DNA of 51,488 nt from an uncultured Alphaproteobacteria bacterium (GCA_934271195.1 CAKQRB010000071.1:1-51488); one strand, 5' to 3'; counted from the stretch's first letter, positions 1 to 9,418 are shown. The notes: generated by a model not told the origin, from the sequence alone. Made by a program: numbers and translations.

Positions 1-2
1 CG

Positions 3-710
3 GCGTACGGCGCCTGTACTCCGGTGTTGAAATGTGCCAGTCTGGGGTATAAATACAGCAGTTCGGAATGTTCGGGGAACGGGGTAGCCTGTCCGTTTGA
101 TACGAGCAAATATTTTTGCGCGGAACCGTGTACCTACACAGTCACGAAAGCAACCTGCGACTCGCAGTGTAAAAACGTGGGCGACAAGGCCTGTACGAAG
201 AGCGGTACGGTCTATTACGAGGCCTGCGGCAGCAGTAAATGCGGCGCTGATGAGCAGTGTTCTTCCGGTTCTTGCGTATCGACCTGTAGCTACACGGTAA
301 CGGAGGCCAGCTGTACCTCTCAGTGTAAGAATACGAATGGAACGCCTTGTACGCGCGGCGGGGTCAAATATTATCCGTCCTGCGGTTCATCCAAGTGCTC
401 GAGCGGACAGAAGTGTAACAAAGGGACGTGTTATAATCCTGTTGCCACGAGCGGATTATGCTGCGGTCATGTTTCTAAATGTAAAATGGATGGAACCTCA
501 AGTGCTTATGATTCTCATTGTCAAAGTTATTATGGCAGACGTTGTTACCAATATTGCCGAGAATATTGGGGACTTCATGATTGTCAAGATATGTGGGCAA
601 GTTGTCGAGCCTCAGGCGGTACCCCGGTCTTCCAGGATTGCAACGTCGTCGTCGACGGCTACTACGTCTACGGCGGCGGCTACGCCGCCTCCAAGTGGTC
701 GTGCAAGTAG
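3..710 (+). CDS. Cysteine-rich secreted/surface protein, 5'-truncated by window edge
   Basis: The frame is open to the window edge (A-Y-G-A-C-T-P precede the first GTG at 24), so the true N-terminus lies outside. The visible part has two tandem modules of about 48 residues, starting at CTYTVTKATCDSQCKN and SYTVTEASCTSQCKN. Each has about eight regularly spaced Cys and the shared core YYxxCGSSKC. A different Cys/Tyr-rich C-terminal domain follows, ending KWSCK. The high, regular Cys content implies a disulfide-bonded extracellular protein; the anchor or secretion signal is not visible. The C-terminal domain and 54 bases after the stop are repeated, diverged, at 28887-29223 on the other strand. 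Function unknown; a pilin-like or adhesin tip role is only a guess. Confidence 0.75.
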   Translation, partial: AYGACTPVLKCASLGYKYSSSECSGNGVACPFDTSKYFCAEPCTYTVTKATCDSQCKNVGDKACTKSGTVYYEACGSSKCGADEQCSSGSCVSTCSYTVTEASCTSQCKNTNGTPCTRGGVKYYPSCGSSKCSSGQKCNKGTCYNPVATSGLCCGHVSKCKMDGTSSAYDSHCQSYYGRRCYQYCREYWGLHDCQDMWASCRASGGTPVFQDCNVVVDGYYVYGGGYAASKWSCK

Positions 711-720
711 TTGTTCTTTC

Positions 721-774
721 GACTTTTATTAGCAATTTATCAATTTAACAATTTAAAGGTTGTGTATGAGTGAT
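721..774 (+). repeat. Conserved 3' flank shared with the silent Cys-rich fragment
   Basis: This noncoding stretch, 10 bases after the Cys-rich stop codon, matches the complement of 28887-28940 at 48 of 54 positions by my alignment. The flank is better conserved than the coding sequence next to it. This suggests either a recent duplication or a functional recombination boundary. Confidence 0.7.
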
Positions 775-820
775 AAAAAAAATGGGGGGATTGATGTCTT
801 ACATACTCCCCCATTTTTTT
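774..820. terminator. Bidirectional intrinsic terminator
   Basis: The stem ATGGGGG/CCCCCAT is flanked by an A-run on the left and a T-run on the right. It can therefore end both the Cys-rich gene (+) and the convergent flaF gene (-). Confidence 0.75.
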
Positions 821-870
821 ACTGTTCCCCAGAAAGCGGGGATGGTAAAACTTTTTTATTTAATAACCAA

Positions 871-1239
871 TTAATCAACGCCTTTATGATTCAGACCTTT
901 TGCCAGATTCATATTAATGTCAATCAGCACGCGCAGGCTTTCCGGTTTAGGGTCTGTCAAAATATCAATCGTACGCTTAAAAATAAAGACAGACAGATTC
1001 AAAATATTCTGGCGGACATCAGCCGGCTGCGGACAATCAGCCTCCTGCATGGCTGAAGCAATAATCGCCCATAATTTACGGTTTTTATCCAGAGCTTCAT
1101 CCAACCCAACTTTTCCTTCTTCCCAATGTTCTCTGATATAATTAAGTTTGGACGCCGTATTAATGAGGGCTCTGCTTTCTAACTCCGATTGTGACAATGA
1201 TTGCATTTCATTGCTGGAATATTGATCGGATTCATTCAT
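871..1239 (-). CDS. flaF: Flagellar biosynthesis regulator FlaF
   Basis: The protein has 122 residues, the usual FlaF size. It carries the family signature SELESRALINTASKL near residues 17-31 and DEALDKNRKLWAIIASAM near residues 46-65. In alphaproteobacteria FlaF works with FlbT to control flagellin production and secretion; no flbT is visible here. A good ribosome site (AGGTG) lies just before ATG. The gene stands alone on the minus strand and ends at the shared terminator at 774-820. A second, duplicated FlaF-like gene lies at 9.4-10.1 kb beside the flg operon, so this genome has at least two. The role is inferred from family knowledge. Confidence 0.8.
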   Translation of the reverse strand: MNESDQYSSNEMQSLSQSELESRALINTASKLNYIREHWEEGKVGLDEALDKNRKLWAIIASAMQEADCPQPADVRQNILNLSVFIFKRTIDILTDPKPESLRVLIDINMNLAKGLNHKGVD

Positions 1240-1333
1240 TTTTCACCTGGCCTATAAAATATTTTTTAACTATAATTGTGTAACGTTTAAGATATGATAT
1301 ATACAATTTTCTTCATTTTTTAAAGGAATAAAT

Positions 1334-2194
1334 ATGAACAATCCCAAAAAAATCATTATAGCAGCGCTTCTGGTTTTGTTTTCAGCAGGGAATGCCGCTG
1401 CTTTGGTTGATTTCAGCGATACCAGAGCCGAACGCCAACTGACGGCTGCCGGTTTTTATGATTATCCGCCCTTTGGTTATGTTTCTACCGAATTTAATCA
1501 GGACAATGAAGAGAAGTTTATCCGCCGGCATTATCTCTTCAAGGAGCTGCTTGAAGAATTTGCCGAAGAAAACAACGCGGTTGTCACCTACATGGATTAT
1601 CTGACTGATTATAACGGCATTATTCGTAACGTGCGCAGCGGAGACATTGACATTTTGCTCGGAATGTATCATGACACCAAACTTTTTGCCGGTCTTGATT
1701 ATGTTTTGCCGGCGCCGATATCCAATCCGATTACACTGATGACCCTACCCTCCCGCCGCGGCGAAATTAAATCGTTGGAAGACGTGAAAAAGCTTAAAGG
1801 CGCAATTTTGGAAAAAGAAGTTCTGAGCGATTATGTCAACGAGCAGATGAAAGATTATGACGTTATTAAAATCCGTGATCCGAACGAGTTGTTCAAAAAG
1901 CTTTTTACCAAAGAAATCGACTATGTCTTTACCGGATACTACACCGGCCTGATTGAAGCCTCCAAGCTCGGACTGCGCAATTATGTGGCATTTTCCAAGC
2001 AGATCATCTGGGATATTCCGCTTTTTATCGGCGTTTCCAAGGTTTCTAAAAATCGTACTTTCTTAATCGGCCGGCTTGGAAAATATCTGGAGAAAAAAGA
2101 AGTTCAGGAAAAATTCAAAAAGCACCTGCTAAACGTGATTCACGAATTTGAAGTTCTGAACAACAGTGTAACGCCGCCGATGTACACAAAATAA
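1334..2194 (+). CDS. Periplasmic solute-binding protein, family 3-like
   Basis: The 286-residue protein starts with a clear signal peptide: MNNPKK, a hydrophobic core, and an AAA/AL cleavage region near residue 23. The mature part resembles SBP_bac_3 (amino-acid-binding) proteins. AAGFYDYPPFGYVS is the usual opening strand with an aromatic ligand contact, and IRNVRSGDIDILLGMY and TKEIDYVFTGYYTGL are typical 'G-x-x-D' strands. An AAGGAATAAAT site precedes ATG. No ABC permease or ATPase genes are adjacent, so this is an orphan binding protein or a sensor-type periplasmic domain. The ligand cannot be inferred from the sequence. Confidence 0.7.
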   Translation: MNNPKKIIIAALLVLFSAGNAAALVDFSDTRAERQLTAAGFYDYPPFGYVSTEFNQDNEEKFIRRHYLFKELLEEFAEENNAVVTYMDYLTDYNGIIRNVRSGDIDILLGMYHDTKLFAGLDYVLPAPISNPITLMTLPSRRGEIKSLEDVKKLKGAILEKEVLSDYVNEQMKDYDVIKIRDPNELFKKLFTKEIDYVFTGYYTGLIEASKLGLRNYVAFSKQIIWDIPLFIGVSKVSKNRTFLIGRLGKYLEKKEVQEKFKKHLLNVIHEFEVLNNSVTPPMYTK

Positions 2195-2283
2195 TTATAA
2201 ATCACTTTCCGGACTTGACCTTTTTATTCTAATGATTAAAATTTATGTTCAGAATGAGTTGAGTTAATTTTCGGAGGAGCAAT

Positions 2284-2949
2284 ATGGTTCTTTTAATACA
2301 TCATCCGTTTTCTGCGGCTTCGCGCAAAATCAGGATTGCCATGAGCGAAAAGAAAATGCTTTTTGTTTTAAAAGAAGAAGAACCGTGGAATATGTCTCCC
2401 GACGTTTTTAAGCTGAATCCGTCCGGCGAGCTGCCGATTTTTATCAATGACGGAAAAGTGATTGCAGGCAATTATGCTATTTCAGAGTTTTTGGAAGATG
2501 CGGACAAAGAAGTGCGCCTGTTGCCGGATACGGCAGAGCAGCGCGCTGAGGTTCGCCGCCTGTGCGAATGGTTTGACTGCAAGTTTTATAACGATGTTTA
2601 TAAAAATGTGGTGATTGAAAAAGTCCACAAGCGTTTTAGCCAAGGGCTGGCGCCGGATTCCCGCCGTTTGAAAACCGGTATAAATAATCTTAATTTTCAT
2701 ATGGAATATCTGGACTGGCTTTGTGAAAGACGGAGTTACATCAGCGGAGAAATGTTTTCTTATGCCGATATCAGCGCCAGCGCCCAGCTTTCCATTTTGG
2801 ATTATCTCGGCGATGTGCCGTGGGAAGGTTATCGCAATGCTAAACTATGGTATTCAAAAATCAAATCGCGTCCGGCGTTTAAAGATATTTTGAAAGACAG
2901 CATCAAGGGGATTTTGCCGGCAAAGCATTATGCGAATCTAGACTTTTAG
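2284..2949 (+). CDS. fzlA: GST-fold cell-division protein FzlA
   Basis: The 221-residue protein has a thioredoxin-like N-terminal domain (residues 1-80, with HHPFSAASRKIRIAMSEK and LNPSGELPIF) and an all-helical C-terminal GST domain. The helical domain contains EVRRLCEWFDCKFYNDV and ILDYLGDVPW. It ends KSRPAFKDILKDSIKG...HYANLDF. From memory this tail, especially the final DLDF/NLDF, is characteristic of alphaproteobacterial FzlA, the FtsZ-filament-binding GST homologue that permits constriction. Classical glutathione-transferase activity is not expected. GGAGGA sits 7 bases before ATG. A lipoprotein gene follows after 9 bases, probably in the same transcript. An ordinary GST is the alternative. 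Confidence 0.75.
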   Translation: MVLLIHHPFSAASRKIRIAMSEKKMLFVLKEEEPWNMSPDVFKLNPSGELPIFINDGKVIAGNYAISEFLEDADKEVRLLPDTAEQRAEVRRLCEWFDCKFYNDVYKNVVIEKVHKRFSQGLAPDSRRLKTGINNLNFHMEYLDWLCERRSYISGEMFSYADISASAQLSILDYLGDVPWEGYRNAKLWYSKIKSRPAFKDILKDSIKGILPAKHYANLDF

Positions 2950-2958
2950 GAAAAAGAA

Positions 2959-3435
2959 ATGAACAAGAAAGCAACAGCTGTCCTGATGGCGGTAATTTTG
3001 GGATTAAGCGCTTGCGGGAATTTGTATGGTGATGATCCACAGGGGCAGGTGATTTATCACTGGCAACGGAAAAACACCGGCATTCAAAAGTTTTCAAGCG
3101 ACCATTCGGAATGTTTGCGCGCGGCGGAAGACTGGGTTTTGATGCCGGACTTCAGCAATTATTTTTACTCGGAAGAAGCAAAGCTCAATATTCGGGCAGA
3201 CTGGCACTCTGACCGCGGCATTTGGGCAACCTATGTGCCTTACTGGAATGCGCAGCCGCTGATTGTCAATTCCTTACGAAATGACGAAAATATCAGCCCG
3301 CGCAAATACCGCCGTTGTATGGAAAAACGCGGTTATGAACACAGGACAACCAATATTCCGGAAATCACCAACATCTATATTTACAAGCCTCAGAGAGCTT
3401 TGCAGGGCGTACCGTTTAACAACGATGACTTATAA
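2959..3435 (+). CDS. Hypothetical lipoprotein
   Basis: The 158-residue protein starts MNKKATAVLMAVILGLSAC, a textbook lipoprotein signal with lipobox LSAC and Cys19. The mature part is rich in Trp, Tyr and Arg (DSECLRAAEDWV, RRCMEKRGYEH) with three further Cys. The pattern 'C-x(n)-RRCMEKRGYE' is common in small outer-membrane lipoproteins of alphaproteobacteria that I cannot name. AGGAAAAAG precedes ATG. The gene follows fzlA closely. Its last 46 bases overlap the 3' end of the convergent efflux-channel gene. Function unknown. Confidence 0.65.
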   Translation: MNKKATAVLMAVILGLSACGNLYGDDPQGQVIYHWQRKNTGIQKFSSDHSECLRAAEDWVLMPDFSNYFYSEEAKLNIRADWHSDRGIWATYVPYWNAQPLIVNSLRNDENISPRKYRRCMEKRGYEHRTTNIPEITNIYIYKPQRALQGVPFNNDDL

Positions 3436-4859
3436 AGCGCGCAAAATTCCGGCGCATTATGAGCATATCCTCCGCCAATGGCCTTATAATAAGCAATAAT
3501 CGTCTGATAAATCTTGCCGTTGCTGGCTGCCAGATTGTTTTGCGCACTTAATAAATTTTGTTCGGCGCCCAGGACATCATTAAACTCAATCAGACCGTGC
3601 TTGTATTTTTTCAAAATCAGCATTGTGGCTTTTTTCTGAGATGAAGCGGCTTCATAGGCCGAAATGTTCTTTTGGTATTCATTGCCGATAGAAGTCATGG
3701 CATTTTTAACCTCTTCTGCAGCGCTCAAAATACTGTTCTGATAACGGTAAAAATATTCCAGCGTAACATTTTTTTGCAATTTCACCTGATTTTGCAGTTG
3801 TCCCCAGTGCAAAAGCGGCAAGGTTACAGCCGGCGAATAGGTGTACATGAAGGTTTTGTGACCGACTAAACCTGAAACTTCCAATGCCTGAAATCCCAGA
3901 AAACCGCTCAGACTGACATTTGGGAACAATTTTGAGATTTCATGCCCGACCAAAGCATTTTGAGCAATCAGCTGCTGCTCGGCAACCTGCACGTCCGGAC
4001 GATTACGGATAACGGAAGCCGGCTGTTCATAAATTTTTTCCAATTCAAAATCAAACCGGCGGCGCACCAGATTTTTATTATGGTCAACCAGAAGCTCGTC
4101 CAGCTGTCCCGGCAGACGGCCGGTCAGAATCGCCAGCGCATTGCGAGCCTCGGAAATGTTCTGCTGCAAATCGGGAATCAGTGTTCTTGTGCTTTCAATG
4201 GCATATTTAGCCTGATTCAGCGCAACATTATCTTCCAGTCCGACTTCATTTTTGCGCTTGACAATATCATAAATTTTTTGCTGCAATTCCAGATTTTGTT
4301 CGGCGATTTTCAACTGAACCTGCAAGCTGCGTAAGGTAATATAATCCGCCGCGGTTTCTGCCGCCAAACTAACATAGACATTGTTCAAATCAGCTGCCGC
4401 GGCTTTCATTAAAGCCTGTTGGCTTTCATTCAGGCGGCGTCCTCCGCCCCAGATATCGAGTTCCCAGCCGGCATCTAGGCCGGTCTGGTAATAATCAGTG
4501 TCAATGGTATAGCCGATTTTTCGGCTCGGTTTGTTATAGTGATAACTGCCGTCAACGTCTATCATCGGAAAAAAGTTGAAAACATTGATATCAAATTCGT
4601 TTCTGGCCTGATGCAGCTTTTGAACGGCAACTTTGACATTGGGACTGTCTTTGAGGCTCAGGGCGACAAGCTCGTTTAAGACCGGATCATTAAACTGTTT
4701 GTACCAGTCTTTGGCAACAGCTGTTCTTTGCGTCGGATTCAAGCCGAGATTTTTGGAGATTTCTTCATCACGATAAATCTGCGGACGCTGATAGTTCGGT
4801 CCTACCGTACAAGAGGCCAGCAAAAAAGCCATTAATCCAAAACTTATTTCTTTTTTCAT
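3390..4859 (-). CDS. RND efflux outer-membrane channel lipoprotein (TolC/NodT family)
   Basis: The 489-residue protein begins MKKEISFGLMAFLLASCTVGPNYQRP. The LLASC lipobox followed by TVGPNYQRP is the hallmark of NodT/OprM-type channels. Two OEP repeats with long helical hairpins follow (SLAAETAADYITLRSLQVQLKIAEQNL; EQNLLSAQNNLAAS). It should form the trimeric outer-membrane exit duct for the pump encoded upstream. Its ATG overlaps the pump stop by 4 bases (ATGA), so the two are translationally coupled. The family usually ends soon after KAIGGG. Here about 24 extra residues run into the convergent lipoprotein gene and overlap it by 46 bases, possibly through loss of an older stop codon. Confidence 0.9.
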   Translation of the reverse strand: MKKEISFGLMAFLLASCTVGPNYQRPQIYRDEEISKNLGLNPTQRTAVAKDWYKQFNDPVLNELVALSLKDSPNVKVAVQKLHQARNEFDINVFNFFPMIDVDGSYHYNKPSRKIGYTIDTDYYQTGLDAGWELDIWGGGRRLNESQQALMKAAAADLNNVYVSLAAETAADYITLRSLQVQLKIAEQNLELQQKIYDIVKRKNEVGLEDNVALNQAKYAIESTRTLIPDLQQNISEARNALAILTGRLPGQLDELLVDHNKNLVRRRFDFELEKIYEQPASVIRNRPDVQVAEQQLIAQNALVGHEISKLFPNVSLSGFLGFQALEVSGLVGHKTFMYTYSPAVTLPLLHWGQLQNQVKLQKNVTLEYFYRYQNSILSAAEEVKNAMTSIGNEYQKNISAYEAASSQKKATMLILKKYKHGLIEFNDVLGAEQNLLSAQNNLAASNGKIYQTIIAYYKAIGGGYAHNAPEFCALYKSSLLNGTPCKAL

Positions 4860-7800
4860 TTTGCGCCCTCCTGTTTCGGCGTATCATCAAGTTTGATGCC
4901 GAGTTTGTTGCCGCGCGCCTTGTTTTCCATAATCACTTCGGCTTTTTCCTGACCGCCGCCCGCCCATTCTTTAATACTTTCAAAAACGGCAAACAGCGCC
5001 GGAATAAAGATAATACCGACCAGTGTGGCCACAAGCATTCCGAAAAAAACCGAAGTTCCGATGGCAACCTGACTGGATGCGCCGGCACCGGTGGCCACAA
5101 CCATCGGAAAAACGCCCAAAATAAACGTCAAGGCCGTCATCAACACGGCACGAAAGCGCTCTTCCGCTCCCTTTTGGGCAGCCTCAAGAATAGATGCACC
5201 GTCATCACGACGGGCTTTGGTAAATTCCACAATCAAAATGGCATTTTTGGCGGACAAACCAATCAGCATAATCAATCCGAGTTGAGCATAAATACTTAGA
5301 GAAAGCCCCATCAGATGCAATCCGGCCAGAGCGCCAAGAATGCCGAACACAGTTGAGAACATTACTGAAAAAGCCAGCATCCAGCTTTCATACAAAGCTA
5401 CCAAAAACAGATAACAAAATACCAGCGCCAGAGCAATCAGCACCTGAGCCAGCCCCGCGGCCTCGACTTCCTGCAGGCTCAGCCCCGTCCAGGCAATGCC
5501 ATAATCCTGCCCCAGTGTCTGAGAGGCAAGACTACGAATGGTATCAATGGCTGTACCGGTACTGACACCAGGGGCAGACTGTGCGGTGATCGAAGCGGAA
5601 GTATACTGATTATAGCGATAAACTATATTTGGCGAGATTTCGGTACTTACCGTCGCAAAGCTCTTAATTCGAACAAGGTCTCCGGTTTTGGAACGAACAT
5701 ACATGTTTTCTACATTATAAAGGTTCTGACGATATTGGAAATCAGCCTGAACAATGACCTTGTTAACCTGTCCGTTCAGCGTAATATTATTAATATAACG
5801 GGAGCCCAGATTATTTTGCAGAGCCATAAACAGGTTGGACACGGGAACATTGCAGGCTTCAAGTTTGGTGCGGTCAATATCCAAAAAGACGTGCGGCGTA
5901 TCTGCAGTAAAGGTTGAAAAAGCATAAGACATTTCCGGTTTTTGATTTAACTGTTCAAGAAAGGCTTCCATTTTATCAAACAGTTCTGCCGGCGTCAGGC
6001 TGTTGCGAATGGCCAGCATTTCAAAGCTAAGACCGTTAGCATTGCCAATCCCCGGAATAGACGGCGGGGCAAAGAAGTTGATTTCGGCATCGGCATTTTG
6101 TCCGTATTTGGCGGTCAGGCGGTTGGTTATGTTTTCCATTGACAGATTTTTGACAGCGCGCCCTTTCCACGGCTTCAGGCCGATAACGCCCAGCGCGACG
6201 TTTTCTCCTCCGCCGCCAAGCATTGAATAGCCGGCAACCGAAATAAAATATTCAACCCCCTCCTCTTGCAAAACCTCTTGTCCGAGTTTGTCCAGAAGTT
6301 CATTAGTCTGATTGATGGTGGCTGTATTGCGGAGCTGGACATTGGTAAAGATAATGCCCTGATCTTCTTCCGGAATAAAAGACGTGGCCGTGCCGGCAAA
6401 AGTCAGCATCACGACAGCAATTGTTGCCAGCACGACAAAGGCCGTCAATTTCAAATAAGTTGAGAAATAACCAACAACGGCAACATATTTGTCACGGAAA
6501 AAAGTTATCAGCTCATTAAACCAGACAAAGAACGGATTGTTCGTCGTACCGTCATCGCCTTTGAGAAAAATCGAGCACAGTGCCGGACTCAGCGTTAAGG
6601 CATTAAAGGCCGAAAAAGCGACAGATGTGGCAATTGTAACAGCAAACTGCTGATAAATCTTGCCGGTAATACCCGCCATCAATCCGACGGGAATAAAGAT
6701 GGACAACAGTACAAAGGTTGTGGCGACAATCGCACTTGAAATCTGTTGCATGGCTTTGACGGAAGCGCTTTTGGCATCCATTTTTTCATTAAGAATCAGG
6801 TATTGGACACGTTCGACCACAATAATCGCATCGTCCACGACCAGTCCGATGGCCAGAATCATGGCGAACAGCGTTAAAATATTAATATCAAAACCAAGCG
6901 CAAAGATGACAGCGAAGGTTGCAACCAATGATACAGGAATGGTAATAAGCGGAATCAGCGTGGTTTTGGCGCGTTGCAGAAAAATATAAGTAACCAGCAC
7001 AACCAGCGAGAAGGTTATGAGCAGCGTTTCAAGGATACTTTCAATTGAGGCACGGACAAAGTCGGTTGAATCGTAAGCTACAGCAAATTCCATATCGACC
7101 GGAAAAGTTTTTTGGAGACCGGCGATTTCTTTTTGGATATCTTTCATAATATTCAGAGAATTAGAATTCGGCGTTTGGCTCAGACCGATAACCACCGCCG
7201 GAGCATTGTCAAAATGGGCATTCATGCTGTAAGTGTCTGCGCCCAACTCAATGCGGGAAATGTCTTTTAATCTGATAATTCCGCCGTCAGCCGAAGTAGT
7301 GATGACGATATTCTCAAAATCTTCCACGCTGTTCAACAGGCCTTTGGCGGTGAGCGACATTACGACCGCCGTATCATGGCGACTCGGAGCGGCACCAATT
7401 TCTCCGATTGAGGCCTGAACGTTCTGGCTTTCAATGGCTTTAACGACATCGGTGCTGTCCAGTCCGAGAGAAGAAATTTTTTCCGTATTCAGCCAAATGC
7501 GCATACTGTATTGCGGACCGTAAATCTGAACATCGCCGATACCTTTGACTCGGCTCAGCGGGTTTTGAATATTCTCATAGGCAAAGTTGCTCAGAAACAA
7601 GTCATTATACGTGCGATTAGGCGAGCGCAGAATCAGCATGGCCAGCAGGTTGGTCGAACGGGTTTTAACGCTGATACCTTCTTGAACTACCAAGGCAGGA
7701 AGCTGAGAATTGACCTGTTGCAGGCGGTTTTCAACCTGCACCTGCGCGATATCCGGATCAGTGCCGATGTCAAAAGTAATTGTCAACTGATAAGAACCGT

Positions 7801-8056
7801 TGTCATCAGAGGTGGAAGACATATAAAGCATATTTTCAACGCCGTTCAGCTCATTTTCTATCGGGATTGCGACGGTATCAACCAGAACTTTGGCATTGGC
7901 GCCCGGATAAGTCGTGCTGACGACAATCTGCGGCGGCGTAATCTGCGGATACTGAGAAACCGGCAAAACCAAAATTGCCAGCACGCCGACCAGCACCATA
8001 ATAATGGAGATGACGGCGGCAAAGCGGGGACGGTCAATAAAATATTCGGAAAACAT
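4856..8056 (-). CDS. RND multidrug efflux pump, AcrB/MexB-type inner-membrane transporter
   Basis: The length, 1066 residues, is typical of HAE1-family pumps. It has the N-terminal amphipathic start MFSEYFIDRPRFA and TM1, then a porter domain. TM4 carries the proton-relay aspartates in GLVVDDAIIVVERV (near residues 400-415). The second porter domain contains the glycine loop region PSIPGIGNANGLSFEM. TM10 carries the conserved lysine in IGLSAKNAILIVEF. The protein exports drugs, bile-like compounds or solvents using the proton gradient; the substrate range is not predictable. It is the middle gene of the adaptor-pump-channel operon, overlapping the adaptor stop by one base and the channel start by 4. 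Confidence 0.93.
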   Translation of the reverse strand: MFSEYFIDRPRFAAVISIIMVLVGVLAILVLPVSQYPQITPPQIVVSTTYPGANAKVLVDTVAIPIENELNGVENMLYMSSTSDDNGSYQLTITFDIGTDPDIAQVQVENRLQQVNSQLPALVVQEGISVKTRSTNLLAMLILRSPNRTYNDLFLSNFAYENIQNPLSRVKGIGDVQIYGPQYSMRIWLNTEKISSLGLDSTDVVKAIESQNVQASIGEIGAAPSRHDTAVVMSLTAKGLLNSVEDFENIVITTSADGGIIRLKDISRIELGADTYSMNAHFDNAPAVVIGLSQTPNSNSLNIMKDIQKEIAGLQKTFPVDMEFAVAYDSTDFVRASIESILETLLITFSLVVLVTYIFLQRAKTTLIPLITIPVSLVATFAVIFALGFDINILTLFAMILAIGLVVDDAIIVVERVQYLILNEKMDAKSASVKAMQQISSAIVATTFVLLSIFIPVGLMAGITGKIYQQFAVTIATSVAFSAFNALTLSPALCSIFLKGDDGTTNNPFFVWFNELITFFRDKYVAVVGYFSTYLKLTAFVVLATIAVVMLTFAGTATSFIPEEDQGIIFTNVQLRNTATINQTNELLDKLGQEVLQEEGVEYFISVAGYSMLGGGGENVALGVIGLKPWKGRAVKNLSMENITNRLTAKYGQNADAEINFFAPPSIPGIGNANGLSFEMLAIRNSLTPAELFDKMEAFLEQLNQKPEMSYAFSTFTADTPHVFLDIDRTKLEACNVPVSNLFMALQNNLGSRYINNITLNGQVNKVIVQADFQYRQNLYNVENMYVRSKTGDLVRIKSFATVSTEISPNIVYRYNQYTSASITAQSAPGVSTGTAIDTIRSLASQTLGQDYGIAWTGLSLQEVEAAGLAQVLIALALVFCYLFLVALYESWMLAFSVMFSTVFGILGALAGLHLMGLSLSIYAQLGLIMLIGLSAKNAILIVEFTKARRDDGASILEAAQKGAEERFRAVLMTALTFILGVFPMVVATGAGASSQVAIGTSVFFGMLVATLVGIIFIPALFAVFESIKEWAGGGQEKAEVIMENKARGNKLGIKLDDTPKQEGAK

Positions 8057-9210
8057 TATTTTTTCTCCCCATCTTCTGCTCCCATCAAACGGGTTTTTAT
8101 CTTTTGACCTTTGGCAATGTGTCCGACTTTATCAACCACAATATATTCTCCGGCGGCAAAGGTATTTTTAAGCAGGTAGTCATTGCCAGAAACGGTTACA
8201 ATCTCTACCGGCTTTCTGTTCAACCTGCCGTTTTGTATTGTATAGACATAGGCGCCTTTGTTCTCGAGCGTGACGTAACTTTGGCGGACGCGCACGACGT
8301 CGCCGTAAGTTTTTTCAACCAAAACATCAACATAAGCATTGGCTACAAGTTCGCGGCCGGGGTTTGGAAAATCGGCGTAAACCGAAATTGAGCTTGTCGA
8401 CTTGTCCAATTCATTACCCATATATTTGTATTGTCCGGCGGCTTCATAAATTTTGCCGTTAGCCAACCGGAGCGAGATTTTCTCATTGGTAAAGGGCTGC
8501 TGCGGATTGCGAGTGATTTCATTCAGATATTCTTTATCCGTCAAAGAAAATACAACGCGAATCGGATCATACTGGATAATCGTAAACAAAGGCGGCGAAG
8601 ACGGTGAAACATAATCGCCGCGACTCAGGCTGACATCGCCGACAATGCCGGAAATTGGAGCCTGAATCACTGTATAGTCATAATTAACTTTGGTCAGAGC
8701 CACGCTGGCTTTGGCTTCGGCAACGGCGGCCTGCGCAGACAAATATTGGGCTTTGGCATTATCAAGCTCGGTTTTTGAGATGATTTTAACACCGGCATCG
8801 CGCATTCTTTTATAATAAACAGCGGCATTGGCGTAATCAGCCTGAGCCTGCAGGAGTTTAGCCTCGGCCATCTTGAGATTGGCCTTATACTCGTCTTGCC
8901 GGATAACAACCAGCGTATCGCCCTGCTCAGCAAGTTGTCCGCCTGTAACCATAATGTCTTCAAGAAAACCATTAATATAAGGTGTGACCGCCACGGAGTT
9001 TATGGGAGTGACGTAGCCGATATACGAATTGTCAACCGTAACTTTTTCTGCCTGCGCTGGCATTACGTTTAAGGTGATCTCCGACAGTTTGCCGCTTTTG
9101 ACTGCCATTTGCCGCGGCGTTCTCTTATGATAATAAAAATATATTACAACGGCAATAATGGCAAAAATCAGCAAAATTTCCGCATATATCTTTTTTTCTT
9201 GTTTGTTCAT
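8056..9210 (-). CDS. RND efflux periplasmic adaptor (membrane fusion protein)
   Basis: The 384-residue AcrA/MexA-type adaptor has an N-terminal membrane anchor (EILLIFAIIAVVIYFYYH, residues 10-27) instead of a lipobox. A barrel-sandwich half-motif follows (YIGYVTPINSVAVTPYINGFLEDI), then a helical hairpin rich in Ala (AEAKLLQAQADYANAAV...AQAAVAEAKASVAL). After this come the second lipoyl half (YTVIQAPISGIVGDVSLSRGD) and a beta-barrel domain. It bridges the pump and the outer-membrane channel. It is the first gene of the operon. No regulator gene sits alongside; the 160 bases upstream end at the terminator of the FlaF-like gene, so a promoter must lie at about 9215-9360. Confidence 0.92.
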   Translation of the reverse strand: MNKQEKKIYAEILLIFAIIAVVIYFYYHKRTPRQMAVKSGKLSEITLNVMPAQAEKVTVDNSYIGYVTPINSVAVTPYINGFLEDIMVTGGQLAEQGDTLVVIRQDEYKANLKMAEAKLLQAQADYANAAVYYKRMRDAGVKIISKTELDNAKAQYLSAQAAVAEAKASVALTKVNYDYTVIQAPISGIVGDVSLSRGDYVSPSSPPLFTIIQYDPIRVVFSLTDKEYLNEITRNPQQPFTNEKISLRLANGKIYEAAGQYKYMGNELDKSTSSISVYADFPNPGRELVANAYVDVLVEKTYGDVVRVRQSYVTLENKGAYVYTIQNGRLNRKPVEIVTVSGNDYLLKNTFAAGEYIVVDKVGHIAKGQKIKTRLMGAEDGEKK

Positions 9211-9370
9211 GGTTTTAAGCCCTTATGAAATTTGTCTGCGTTATAGATAATAAGGCTTAGAATGAATTCAAGAGAAAGAAGAACTTGATTTGCAATAAAT
9301 CGGAGCAAGACATGCTTGCGCTATAAAAAACAGACTCTGTTTGTGCTTTTCTTAAGTATCACATTGTCAC

Positions 9371-9402
9371 AAAAAAAGCGGAGGATCACCTCCGCTTTTT
9401 CT
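9371..9402 (-). terminator. Intrinsic terminator of the FlaF-like gene
   Basis: This is a perfect 7-bp stem, GCGGAGG/CCTCCGC, with loop ATCA, flanked by A5 and T5. It lies 17 bases after the FlaF-like stop on the minus strand and separates that gene from the efflux operon. Confidence 0.85.
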
Positions 9403-9418
9403 TAAAGTCACTTTTTAA

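Noticed and set aside
97..732. Overlapping frames within the Cys-rich gene
   Set aside because: They are shadow frames with Arg/Pro-rich nonsense composition. The Cys-spaced frame has clear tandem repeats and a matching paralogue.
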